From positions 45,489 through 109,488 of the forward strand of contig URKY01000006.1 of the NCBI GenBank assembly GCA_900548465.1: a DNA stretch of 64,000 bases, given 5' to 3'. Positions 16,376 to 25,195 of the stretch are shown piece by piece. Origin of the DNA: an uncultured Eubacterium sp. Lineage in GTDB: Bacteria > Bacillota > Clostridia > Lachnospirales > Lachnospiraceae. Within the stretch, counting starts at the first letter, position 1; every line of letters begins with the position of its first letter. The notes under the pieces are model-generated. The model worked only from the letters and a program-made list of their open reading frames with translations, searched no databases and was not told where the DNA came from. The translations under genes and the position numbers were made by a program.

Positions 16376-18673
16376 ATGGCAAAAAAAGCAGATAAATATT
16401 TTAAAGAAGATAAATGGAAAATAATAGAAGAGGGATTTAATCCTGATTATGGAATGGTTTCTGAATCAATATTTTCATTAGCCAATGAATATATGGGAGT
16501 CAGAGGATATTTCGAAGAAGGTTACTCCGGAAATAAACTTATAGGAAGTTATTTCAATGGAATATATGAAAGAAGTGAACCGGATTACAATCACTATAAA
16601 GGTGTAGCAGACTTTACTGAATATATGGTTAATTCGGTAGACTGGTTGTATACAAGAATAGAAATTGATAATGAACAGCTTGATTTGTATAAATCAGATT
16701 TTGAAAAGTTCTACAGAGAACTGGATATGAAGACGGGAATTTTAACAAGGGAATTCGTGTGGAAAACGGCAAAAGGAAAAAGAATTGCCATAAAATTTGA
16801 AAGGTGTCTTTCTATGACTGGAGTTGAACGTTCAACTTGGCAGGCTTCAATAAAGGCTTTAAACTTTAATGGAAAGATTTATGTTACAACAGGTTTGGAT
16901 TTCTCAAACATACATAGAAATTCAGGAGAAAATATGTGGAATTGTGGTGAAAAATTTATTCAGGCGGATAAAAACATTACCCTGGGAATAGAGGGAACTA
17001 CAATTAACACGGGATTAAAGGTAAGCAGCAACTGCAAAATTCAGGCAGACTATGAAAGCATGGAAGAAATCATAGAAGATAAACTGGTTGCGGTTAAACT
17101 TTGCATTAATCTGGAAAAGAATAAAGAACAGAAAATCACGAAAATAATTAGAAATCTTACATTAAAAGATGAAAGCCAAAAAGAAGAATACGAAGATAAA
17201 AAAGCAAAAATAAAAGATGGCAGAGATGATGTTATTGTTCTGAATGAAGAATTAAAGGAAGAGTCCCGTAAATGGTGGGAGAATGTATGGAAGCGTTCAG
17301 ACATAACTATAGACAACGATATTGAAAATCAGCAGGGAATACGTTTCTGTATCTTCCAGATGTATCAGACTTACAATGGTGCAGTTAAGGGAACAAATAT
17401 CGGAGCTAAAGGTCTGACAGGAGAGGCATATAACGGAAATGCTTTCTGGGATACGGAAACCTATTGTCTTCCATTCTATTTATTTAATGACAGAGAAGGG
17501 GCGAAGAACCTTTTATATTTCAGATATAAGACTCTTGATGAAGCAAGAAAAAGAGCGGAAGTCTTAGATTGTGAAGGAGCATTTTATCCAATTGCAACTA
17601 TCAGCGGTAAGGAATGTTGTAATCTTTGGCAGCACGCAAGTCTTCAGCTGCAGGCATCTACGGCGGTAGCATACGGAATATGGTTCTACGAAAAAATGTA
17701 CAATGACAAGGCATTTATTAAGAACTATGGTTTGGAAATGCTTATTGAAATATCAAGAATGCTGGCAACACGTGGGGATTTTGATAAGGATGGAAAATAT
17801 GGGTATTACTGTGTAATGGGACCTGACGAATTCCAGATGATGGTACACAACAATTGTTACACCAATTACATGGGAAGATTTACTTTGAAATATACAATAG
17901 AAAAAGTAAAGGAAATGAAAGAAAAATATCCGAAGGAATATGAAAAAGTTGTAAAGAAGATAAATTTTAAAGAATCAGAAATGAATAAGTGGAAACAGAT
18001 AATCAAAAACATGATTATCCCATACAGTGATGACACTTTAATCTTTGAACAGCATGACGGATTTTTCAAACTTCCACATGTGGACATTGATTCTATTCCT
18101 ATAAGTGATTTTCCACTTTATAATCATTGGTCATATGACAGAATTTACAGAAATGACATGATTAAACAGCCGGATGTATTGATGTTTATGTTGTTGTTTA
18201 ATTCAGATTTTACAAAGGAACAGTTAAAAGCGAATTACGAGTTTTACGAACCGCGGTGTATTCATGAAAGTTCGTTGTCCCCTTCAGTTCATTCCATTCT
18301 GGCTAACCAGCTTGGAAAGGAAGAAGAAGCTTATGATTTCTTTGGATTTGCTACAAGAATGGATTTGGACAACTATAACAGAAATACAAATGAAGGTATT
18401 CACACTACATCTATTGCAGCAGCATGGATGAACATAGTTTATGGTTTTGGAGGTCTTAGAAGTGATGGAGAAATTTTATCATTATCACCTACAATTCCAA
18501 AAAACTGGGATGGATATTCATTTAAGTTAACATATAATGATGAGATACTGGAAGTAAAAGTAAACAAAGAAGAAGTAACTATAAAAACCCTTGGAAATAA
18601 ACTGATTGAAATCAAAGTTTTTGACAAGGTTGAGTTAATTAATGATGAGGGATATACATATAAGTTCACATGA
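16376..18673 (+). CDS. GH65 alpha-glucoside phosphorylase (first of two)
   Basis: 765 residues, normal for GH65. It phosphorolyses an alpha-linked glucoside to beta-glucose-1-phosphate. Visible family features are MGVRGYFEEG near the N-terminus, GLTGEAYNGNAFWDTE, and GPDEFQ with the general-acid candidate E485. The bond specificity (alpha-1,3, -1,2, -1,4 or -1,1) cannot be read directly. The neighbouring GH87-like enzyme points to alpha-1,3 (nigerose or oligo-nigerosides), like the tandem alpha-1,3-glucoside phosphorylases known in Clostridium phytofermentans. ATG 16376 follows GGAGAG; longer starts at 16343 and 16364 sit in the hairpin or ribosome site. Confidence 0.87.
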   Translation: MAKKADKYFKEDKWKIIEEGFNPDYGMVSESIFSLANEYMGVRGYFEEGYSGNKLIGSYFNGIYERSEPDYNHYKGVADFTEYMVNSVDWLYTRIEIDNEQLDLYKSDFEKFYRELDMKTGILTREFVWKTAKGKRIAIKFERCLSMTGVERSTWQASIKALNFNGKIYVTTGLDFSNIHRNSGENMWNCGEKFIQADKNITLGIEGTTINTGLKVSSNCKIQADYESMEEIIEDKLVAVKLCINLEKNKEQKITKIIRNLTLKDESQKEEYEDKKAKIKDGRDDVIVLNEELKEESRKWWENVWKRSDITIDNDIENQQGIRFCIFQMYQTYNGAVKGTNIGAKGLTGEAYNGNAFWDTETYCLPFYLFNDREGAKNLLYFRYKTLDEARKRAEVLDCEGAFYPIATISGKECCNLWQHASLQLQASTAVAYGIWFYEKMYNDKAFIKNYGLEMLIEISRMLATRGDFDKDGKYGYYCVMGPDEFQMMVHNNCYTNYMGRFTLKYTIEKVKEMKEKYPKEYEKVVKKINFKESEMNKWKQIIKNMIIPYSDDTLIFEQHDGFFKLPHVDIDSIPISDFPLYNHWSYDRIYRNDMIKQPDVLMFMLLFNSDFTKEQLKANYEFYEPRCIHESSLSPSVHSILANQLGKEEEAYDFFGFATRMDLDNYNRNTNEGIHTTSIAAAWMNIVYGFGGLRSDGEILSLSPTIPKNWDGYSFKLTYNDEILEVKVNKEEVTIKTLGNKLIEIKVFDKVELINDEGYTYKFT

Positions 18674-20856
18674 TTGATTGGAAATTAAAAGAAACAAATT
18701 ATGATGAAAACAGAATAGCTTATTTGGGAAACAAATTTCTAATAGGAAACGGTTACATGGGTGTCAGAGGGACTCTTGCCGAATACGAAAAGGAACATCT
18801 TCCGGCAATAAATCTTGCAGGAATATACGACAGGGTTGGAGATGGCTGGAGAGAACCTTTAAATGCCCCTAACGGATTTTTTACATGCATAGTTGTTGAT
18901 GGAAAGATTCTTAGACTGCCGGAAATCCCTCCAAAGAACCACAGAATTGAATTGGATTACAGACATGGGATTTTTAGCAGAAGTACTACATGGAAAACAG
19001 ACAGAGGAAGTATAACTGTTGAAAGTGAAAGATTTGTAAGCATGAAGAATGTACATCTTGGCGTAATGAAGTACAAAGTTTTTGCAGATTTTCATGCAGA
19101 TGTTCAGGTTGTGTATGGAATTGACGCTGATGTGTGGGATATTAACGGACCACATTATGATTCAGTAGAATTTGTTGAAGATGATGTATTGGGAGTTGTG
19201 GCGACAACCCACGAAAAACACTACAAAGTAGCGGTTTCAGCAGGAGACAAAACTAATTTTCCTTGTGAAAAGAAAATTGGCACAAAGGATAAGAAAGTAT
19301 TAAAGAGCATTAATTTTGTAACTGATATAAATGCATCCTACGAAATTGACAGGTATTTTAGTGTATACACATCAAAGGATTGTGGCGATTGTCTTTACGA
19401 GTCGGTGAATGACATTGATAAGTCACTGCTTTGCGGATATGAGGATGCCAAAGAAGTACATAAGGAAACCTGGGAAGCCTTATGGAAGGATTCTGAGGTA
19501 GTAATTGAAGGTGATGACTGTGCCATGGAAGCATTGAATTATTCGCTTTATCATTTACACAGCATTGCTCCGAGACATACGGACAGTTTATCAATTGCAG
19601 CAAGAGGCTTGTCAGGTCAGACTTATAAAGGGGCGGTATTCTGGGATACGGAAATGTTTATGCTGGATTTCTATTCCATGACAAATCCTGCCGTTGCAAG
19701 AAGTCTTGTGAAATACAGAATCGATTCTCTGGAAGGTGCAAAAGAGAAGGCAGAAAGTTATGGTTATAAAGGTGCATTTTATCCATGGGAAAGTCAGGAA
19801 GGTGGCTTTGATGCCTGCTCAGACTATAATGTGGTGGATGTTTTCACAAAAAGACCTATGCGTACATTTTTTAAAGACAAGCAGGTGCATATTTCATCAG
19901 CTGTAGTTTATGGAATCCGGAGATACGTGGATATTACCGGTGATAAAAGCATTTTGTCAGAAGGTGGGGCAGTAACAATTATTGAATGTGCTTTGTTCTA
20001 CTACAGTTTATTGCTTAGAAGAGCCGGGGCAACAGCCTATGAGATACATGATGTTATAGGACCGGATGAATACCATGAAAGAGTAAATAATAACGGTTAT
20101 ACTAACAGAATGGCAAAGTACACTTTTGAAAAGGCATTGGAAATACTCAAAAATATAAATGATCTTAGTGAAGGCGAAAGAAATAAAATAAACAGTCTAT
20201 ATGATGTAAATAAGTTGATAGAGCAGTTTGAAGATGCTGCAGAAAATATATTTATTCCTAAGCCTGACAGAAATGGAATTATACCTCAGTTTGACGGATA
20301 TTTAAAATTAGAGGATACAACAATAGATGTGGTTAAGAGCAGACTTCTTGATCCTAAAGAATATTGGGGCGGAGCTTACGGAGTGGCAAGTCAGACCCAG
20401 ATAATAAAACAGGCAGATGTTGTAACATGGATTAGTCTGTTTAGTAATGAGATTGACTCTGAAATACAAAAGAAGAATCTTAATTACTATGAACCAAGAA
20501 CTGAGCACGGCTCATCCCTTAGCGCATGCATGTATTCGCTTCTATATTGTAAGTGTGGAATACCGGACAAAGCGTATCCTTTCTTTATGAAATCTGCATC
20601 TGCAGATATTGCACCGGGAGGTAAAGAGTGGGCAGGATTAGTGTATATTGGAGGAACTCATCCAGCAGCAGCCGGTGGCGCGTACATGGTAGCGATTAAA
20701 GGCTTTGGAGGATTACAGTTTAATGGAGATGAAATATCTATAAATCCTAAATTGCCAAAGGGCTGGAAAAAATTAAGTTACAAAATAAAATACAGAAATA
20801 AAATATACCAAATAGATATAACAGAGGAAAAAAGTGAGATAAAGGAAATTAAATAA
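18670..20856 (+). CDS. GH65 alpha-glucoside phosphorylase (second of two)
   Basis: 728 residues. Its ATG overlaps the stop of the first GH65 gene (ATGA), indicating translational coupling. MGVRGTLAEYE, GLSGQTYKGAVFWDTEMFM and GPDEYHERVNNNGYTNRMA (general-acid candidate E467) are strong GH65 motifs; the last is closer to the classic maltose/kojibiose phosphorylase form than the first copy is. Two divergent phosphorylases in tandem suggest one for the disaccharide and one for longer oligosaccharides. The product beta-glucose-1-phosphate would be used by the PgmB encoded at 22018. Confidence 0.9.
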   Translation: MIDWKLKETNYDENRIAYLGNKFLIGNGYMGVRGTLAEYEKEHLPAINLAGIYDRVGDGWREPLNAPNGFFTCIVVDGKILRLPEIPPKNHRIELDYRHGIFSRSTTWKTDRGSITVESERFVSMKNVHLGVMKYKVFADFHADVQVVYGIDADVWDINGPHYDSVEFVEDDVLGVVATTHEKHYKVAVSAGDKTNFPCEKKIGTKDKKVLKSINFVTDINASYEIDRYFSVYTSKDCGDCLYESVNDIDKSLLCGYEDAKEVHKETWEALWKDSEVVIEGDDCAMEALNYSLYHLHSIAPRHTDSLSIAARGLSGQTYKGAVFWDTEMFMLDFYSMTNPAVARSLVKYRIDSLEGAKEKAESYGYKGAFYPWESQEGGFDACSDYNVVDVFTKRPMRTFFKDKQVHISSAVVYGIRRYVDITGDKSILSEGGAVTIIECALFYYSLLLRRAGATAYEIHDVIGPDEYHERVNNNGYTNRMAKYTFEKALEILKNINDLSEGERNKINSLYDVNKLIEQFEDAAENIFIPKPDRNGIIPQFDGYLKLEDTTIDVVKSRLLDPKEYWGGAYGVASQTQIIKQADVVTWISLFSNEIDSEIQKKNLNYYEPRTEHGSSLSACMYSLLYCKCGIPDKAYPFFMKSASADIAPGGKEWAGLVYIGGTHPAAAGGAYMVAIKGFGGLQFNGDEISINPKLPKGWKKLSYKIKYRNKIYQIDITEEKSEIKEIK

Positions 20857-20877
20857 GGCACCGAAAACTACGGTGCC
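20857..20877. terminator. Hairpin terminator shared by convergent genes
   Basis: GGCACCG and CGGTGCC pair perfectly across 7 nt between the GH65 stop and the lacI stop. The T-rich tail (TTATTT) is on the - strand, so it serves lacI best. Confidence 0.65.
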
Positions 20878-20889
20878 CTGAAGTAGATA

Positions 20890-21903
20890 TTAATTGATTT
20901 TCTTTACTGAATCTCTTTCAAAAATAATAGTTGGAAGTTTGATGGATTCAGGAATTTCTGAAGGGTTTTCAAGTATTGATAACATAAAGTTAACAGCTGT
21001 CCTGCCCTTAAGATCCATATCCTGATGAACTGTTGTAAGAGGCGGAGATAAAAGATTACATATATCTAAATCATCAAAGCCTATTACTGAAATATCTTCA
21101 GGAATGTTGACATGTAGTTTATGTAGATTTGCAATAATATTTCCTGCAAGATAATCGGCTGTAGTTACAAGACCGGTAACTTCAGGATGAGATGCAATAT
21201 ATTCGGCTACATGTTCAGTGCCTTTTAAATTCATTCCACATTCGAAAACAAGGTTTTCATCAAAAGGAATGGAAGCGGCAGTAAGAGCAGCCTTGTATCC
21301 TAAAAGACGTTCCATCAAAACACCACCATCCTGGATTCTAGGTGATGCAAAAGCAATTTTTCTATGACCATTGTTAATTAAGTGTTCAGTTGAAAGTATG
21401 CTGCCACCGAAATCATCCAGACCAACATTACAGATTTTGTTGGAGTTGACATAGCTGTCAACGAGAACCATAGGAACACGGAGCTTTTTAATTTCTTTGA
21501 AAAAGGAATCATTAAAAATGCCGGCAAGGAAAAGACCGTCAATATTCCAGGTTCTTAAAAAACTTTTAAGATCATCGGCAGTTTCTACCGTACGGATCAT
21601 AAAGTAATAGCCATGTTCTCTAAGAACATGTTCAATAATGCCGGTAAATTTGGCTAGGAAAGGATCTTCCATAAAATTGGAATCTTTATCGGTAACAACG
21701 TGGTTAATAAAACCGATAACCTTGGATGAACTGGAAACAAGAGATCGTGCTGACATATTAGGAACATAACCTAATTCGTCAATTGCCTGATTGATTTTTT
21801 CAATTGTATCAGCAGATACGCGACCGGATTTCCCGTTAATAACATTGGAAACTGTAGTTGCACTTACACCTACAGCCTGGGCAATATCCTTAATAGTAAC
21901 CAT
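20890..21903 (-). CDS. LacI-family transcriptional regulator of the glucan locus
   Basis: 337 residues. The N-terminal helix-turn-helix IKDIAQAVGVSATTVSNVIN is followed by the hinge region (YVPNMSARSLVSS) and a periplasmic-binding-like sensor domain. It is transcribed towards the GH65 genes and away from pgmB. Identical palindromes GTTTAACGTTAAAC sit 2 bp downstream of the -10 boxes at 12823 and 26897, and a two-mismatch copy lies in its own upstream gap. It therefore probably represses the transport/phosphorylase operon and the surface-protein genes, and itself. The inducer would be a glucoside derived from the polymer; this is inference. Confidence 0.9.
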   Translation of the reverse strand: MVTIKDIAQAVGVSATTVSNVINGKSGRVSADTIEKINQAIDELGYVPNMSARSLVSSSSKVIGFINHVVTDKDSNFMEDPFLAKFTGIIEHVLREHGYYFMIRTVETADDLKSFLRTWNIDGLFLAGIFNDSFFKEIKKLRVPMVLVDSYVNSNKICNVGLDDFGGSILSTEHLINNGHRKIAFASPRIQDGGVLMERLLGYKAALTAASIPFDENLVFECGMNLKGTEHVAEYIASHPEVTGLVTTADYLAGNIIANLHKLHVNIPEDISVIGFDDLDICNLLSPPLTTVHQDMDLKGRTAVNFMLSILENPSEIPESIKLPTIIFERDSVKKIN

Positions 21904-21947
21904 AAATTAAAACCGTCCTTTCAATGGGATAATTTTTATCGTAAATA

Positions 21948-21961
21948 GTTAAACGTAAAAC
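21948..21961. promoter_or_regulatory. Imperfect LacI operator in the lacI/pgmB gap
   Basis: GTTAAACGTAAAAC matches the palindrome at 12854 in 12 of 14 positions and lies 45 bp before the lacI start. A weaker partial match (TTTAGCGTT) occurs at about 21982. Confidence 0.55.
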
Positions 21962-22017
21962 TTTAGTATATTTTATCACTATTTAGCGTTTTTGAAAATA
22001 TAAAAAAGGAGGAAAAA

Positions 22018-22659
22018 ATGAAGGGTGTAATTTTTGATTTAGATGGGGTTCTGGTGTCTACAGATGAACTTCACTACAGAGCCTGGAAGCGTCTGGCAGA
22101 AGAACTTGGAATTACGGGTTTTGGCAGGGAAGATAATGCAAGACAACGTGGAGTCAGTCGTATGGCAAGCCTGGAGGTTGTGCTGGAAAAAGGTGACAGA
22201 AAGTACAGTGCAGAAGAGAAACAGGAACTGGCAGAGAGAAAGAATAACTACTATGTTGACATGCTTCAGTCACTGGATGACAGTGCAGTTTTGCCGGGAG
22301 CGAAAAAAACACTCCTTATGTTGAGAGAAAAGGGGATTCTTTCAGCGGTAGGTTCGGCAAGCAAAAACGCACCACTTATTCTGGAAAAAACAGGGTTACT
22401 TCCACTTATTGATAAAATAAGCTGTGGACTTGACGTGACAAAGTCAAAACCTGATCCGGAAGTATTTTTAGTGGCGGCAGAAAAACTTGGATTAAAGCCG
22501 GAAGAATGTCTGGTTGTTGAGGATGCAAAGGCGGGTATTGAAGCAGCCAAAGCAGGAGGAATGAAATCCCTTGCAGTAGGACCGATGCATGAACAACTGG
22601 GTGGCGATTATAATTCAAGAACATTAGATACAGTAAACAATTGGGAGGAAATTTTATGA
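22018..22659 (+). CDS. pgmB: Beta-phosphoglucomutase
   Basis: 213 residues of the HAD superfamily. The nucleophile motif FDLDGVLVSTDELH (first Asp nucleophile, second Asp acid/base), the cap residues, GSASKN and KPDPEVFLVAAEKL, then VVEDAKAGIEAAKAGG fit PgmB closely. It converts beta-glucose-1-phosphate from GH65 phosphorolysis into glucose-6-phosphate. Divergent from lacI, with AAAGGAGG before the ATG. The next gene overlaps its stop, so the surface GH is in the same transcript. Confidence 0.93.
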   Translation: MKGVIFDLDGVLVSTDELHYRAWKRLAEELGITGFGREDNARQRGVSRMASLEVVLEKGDRKYSAEEKQELAERKNNYYVDMLQSLDDSAVLPGAKKTLLMLREKGILSAVGSASKNAPLILEKTGLLPLIDKISCGLDVTKSKPDPEVFLVAAEKLGLKPEECLVVEDAKAGIEAAKAGGMKSLAVGPMHEQLGGDYNSRTLDTVNNWEEIL

Positions 22660-24236
22660 ACAGTGAAAAGAAGTCAAACAAAAAAGCGACATTTATTATC
22701 GGATGTGTAGTTGTGTATCTTCTCATAGTGGGAATTATCTGGGGAGCAGTTAATTTACCGGGAGCTATCGGAAGAATTTCTGAAAACAGCAGCATTAAGA
22801 ACAGTAAAGTAGTTCTGTATGATGGACCTAAATCTATTCAGGATGCAAAGCCGGAAGATTTATCAGTAGTTTCTGAAGCAGAAAGAGACATGACATTAAA
22901 GCACAGTGTGGATACAAAGGTTTTGGTTAATGGAAAAGAAAGTTATGTATATGAAACTAACGTAAATAATACTCATACATGGGTTGGTTCATACATGCCG
23001 GATCAGTCAAGGACTCCAATAACTTACTTCGATTTTGACGGAACAGTGGAAATTACGGTAAAGGTTCCAAATACTGATATTAAGGCAGTAACGGTAAGAC
23101 CATTAAAATATGACATTAAACCTGAAATTAACACAAAGAAACATACAGTTACATTCAGGGTTAATAAACCTGACGCATACACAGTTGAATTTAATAACAG
23201 TACATCAAGAGCAGTACATATTTTTGCAAATGAAATTGAAGATCCAAAAGATATTCCAAATAAAGATGATGAGGATGTTTTCTATATTGGACCGGGAGAA
23301 TGGAACATTGAAAACATAGTGTTATCAGATAACCAGACCCTTTACATTTCAGGTGGTGCAGTTGTACATGGTATCGTAAATGCAAACTTTGCTAAAAATG
23401 TAAAAGTGTGCGGACGTGGAATTATTGATAATTCAAACCTTGAAGGATGGAAGGGACGTTCGGCAAGCATTCCTCTTAAATTTGATAACTGTCAGGATTT
23501 CGAAGTAGACGGTATTATTTCATTAAATTCAAATGCATGGTGCCTTCAGGCATATGATACAATTGGTGGAAAAATTGACGGATTGAAAATGATTACATCA
23601 AGACCTAACGGAGATGGAATTTCATTACAGTCATGTAAGAGTGTAGAAGTAAAGAATTCCTTCGTAAGAGCATGGGATGATGCCCTTGTTGTAAAGAATT
23701 ATGATACAAATTCAAGAAATATAAAGTTCTCAAACGTACAGGTTTGGACAGACCTTGCACAGTCAATGGAAATTGGCTATGAAACTAACAAGGGGGCACA
23801 GGAAGACTCTACTATAAGCAGTATTTCATTTGAAAACATAACAGTTCTTCACAACTTCCATAAGCCGGTATTGTCTATCCATAACGCAGATGACGCAGCA
23901 ATATCAGATATTTCATATAAAAATATTGTAGTAGAAGATGCACAGCTTGGCAGAGGAGATGGAGCACCACAGTTGATTGAACTCAAAGTTCTTAAGAATG
24001 CAAACTGGTCTACAACTGATGAAAGAGGTACAATTTCAAATGTAAAGATTGACGGATTCAAAGTTATTGACGGAATTGACGGCCTTCAGGTCAGTGTTAA
24101 CGGATACGATGCAGAGCATAATGTAAAAGACGTAACAATTAAGGGATTAACAATTAAGGGTGATGCCATAACAAGTGATACAAAGGGCGTTACAATTGAT
24201 AAGTTAACAACATCAAATGTAAAAATAGAAAAGTAG
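22656..24236 (+). CDS. Membrane-anchored beta-helix glycoside hydrolase (GH28/GH49-like)
   Basis: 526 residues. An N-terminal membrane anchor (about 12-38) is followed by a beta-sandwich domain (to about 215) and a right-handed parallel beta-helix. Three aspartates in the GH28-like arrangement are visible: NGDG (D320) and WDD (D341, D342). The overall form (Ig-like domain, then FYIGPGEWNIENIVL, then helix) matches GH28/GH49-type enzymes. In this alpha-glucan setting a dextranase-like (GH49) or related alpha-glucanase role is plausible, but GH28 polygalacturonase-like activity is not excluded. ATG 22656 overlaps the pgmB stop, with GGGAGG upstream. Confidence 0.72.
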   Translation: MNSEKKSNKKATFIIGCVVVYLLIVGIIWGAVNLPGAIGRISENSSIKNSKVVLYDGPKSIQDAKPEDLSVVSEAERDMTLKHSVDTKVLVNGKESYVYETNVNNTHTWVGSYMPDQSRTPITYFDFDGTVEITVKVPNTDIKAVTVRPLKYDIKPEINTKKHTVTFRVNKPDAYTVEFNNSTSRAVHIFANEIEDPKDIPNKDDEDVFYIGPGEWNIENIVLSDNQTLYISGGAVVHGIVNANFAKNVKVCGRGIIDNSNLEGWKGRSASIPLKFDNCQDFEVDGIISLNSNAWCLQAYDTIGGKIDGLKMITSRPNGDGISLQSCKSVEVKNSFVRAWDDALVVKNYDTNSRNIKFSNVQVWTDLAQSMEIGYETNKGAQEDSTISSISFENITVLHNFHKPVLSIHNADDAAISDISYKNIVVEDAQLGRGDGAPQLIELKVLKNANWSTTDERGTISNVKIDGFKVIDGIDGLQVSVNGYDAEHNVKDVTIKGLTIKGDAITSDTKGVTIDKLTTSNVKIEK

Positions 24237-24246
24237 GAGGGTTCAT

Positions 24247-24867
24247 ATGAAGAAGAAAAGCATAATAGTAGTAGCAGTACTTTTAGTTCTATTTTTAGCA
24301 ATGGGAGCAATAGTTCTAATTGGAAACTCTTCTGCAGAGATGAATAAGAAAAATCTGAAGGTAGTAACAGCTCCAAATCAGGATGAAGCAATGGAAAATG
24401 AGCAGTTCACTGTTCCTGAATACAAGTCGGCTAAGGTTGAGGGAAAAAACGTAGCATTGGATGGAAAGGCAAGTGCCAACGGATATACTGATGTATATAC
24501 GCCGGTTTATGCAAATGACGGTGACAGAAATACAACGTCTTATTGGGAAGGCGGTGGAACAGGAAAAGATGAGCTTACTATTGATTTAAAGAAAGCTTAC
24601 AATGTTCATACCGTAAGAATTGGTCTTAACCCTGCAACTATATGGGGACCAAGAAAACAGACTTTATCAATTAGCGTAAGCGAAGATGGAAAAACATATA
24701 AAGATGTAGTTCCATCAGCTACATATGATTTTGATCCAAAGACAGGAAATGAAATTACATTACCTTTTGATGCAGTTAAGGCTCAATATGTCAGAGTAAC
24801 TATTACAAAGAATACAGGAGCCAAGGGTGGTCAGGTAGCAGAATTCGAAATCTACTCTAATGATTAA
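24247..24867 (+). CDS. Membrane-anchored discoidin (F5/8C, CBM32-like) protein
   Basis: 206 residues: a type II membrane anchor (about 4-28), a short linker, then one F5/8 type C beta-sandwich (about 62-206) with NVALDGKASANGY at its start, WEGGGTGKDELTIDLKKAYNV and AQYVRVTITKN near the end. Such domains bind sugars. It lies 10 nt after the beta-helix enzyme with GGAGGG before the ATG, so it may hold substrate near that enzyme. No catalytic domain is fused, which is unusual for a CBM32-like module. Confidence 0.82.
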   Translation: MKKKSIIVVAVLLVLFLAMGAIVLIGNSSAEMNKKNLKVVTAPNQDEAMENEQFTVPEYKSAKVEGKNVALDGKASANGYTDVYTPVYANDGDRNTTSYWEGGGTGKDELTIDLKKAYNVHTVRIGLNPATIWGPRKQTLSISVSEDGKTYKDVVPSATYDFDPKTGNEITLPFDAVKAQYVRVTITKNTGAKGGQVAEFEIYSND

Positions 24868-24874
24868 GTAAAAA

Positions 24875-25122
24875 ATTGAACTACGTAAGGTAAATTGAAA
24901 CCCAAATAAACAAAAAGGAATTGGGCTAAAAACCTGTTGTATTTCTATCTTTGCTGCGCCGCATATTAACAATTGCTCTCGCGAACTCAGCCACTTCGTG
25001 GCTTCAGACAACGCTTCACAATTGTAGCTATGCTCGCAAAGATTACGAAATACTGCCAATGGTTTTTAGCTCAATTTCTTTTTGTTTATTTGGGGTTTAA
25101 AATTGTCACCCAGTAGTTCAAT
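24875..25122. repeat. Long inverted-repeat element, copy 1
   Basis: A 248-bp near-palindrome between convergent genes. ATTGAACTAC at the left end matches GTAGTTCAAT at the right end. AAATAAACAAAAAG (24904-24917) pairs with CTTTTTGTTTATTT (25078-25091), and GCTAAAAACC with GGTTTTTAGC. The centre is AGCCAC/GTGGCT (24989-25003). Its inner core (ATTTCTATCTTTGCTGCGCC at 24941; TATGCTCGCAAAGAT at 25029) is identical to the element at 43249. No transposase gene. It could serve as a two-way terminator or be a MITE-like element. Confidence 0.9.
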
Positions 25123-25195
25123 ATTTTTTAATTATATATTAATGTTGAACTGTAGAATTTTATTATTATATGTTTGGATTAGCATAAAATAAAGT

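Noticed and set aside
24875..25122. Insertion sequence
   Set aside because: No transposase frame of useful length, and the arms differ between the two copies, unlike IS ends.
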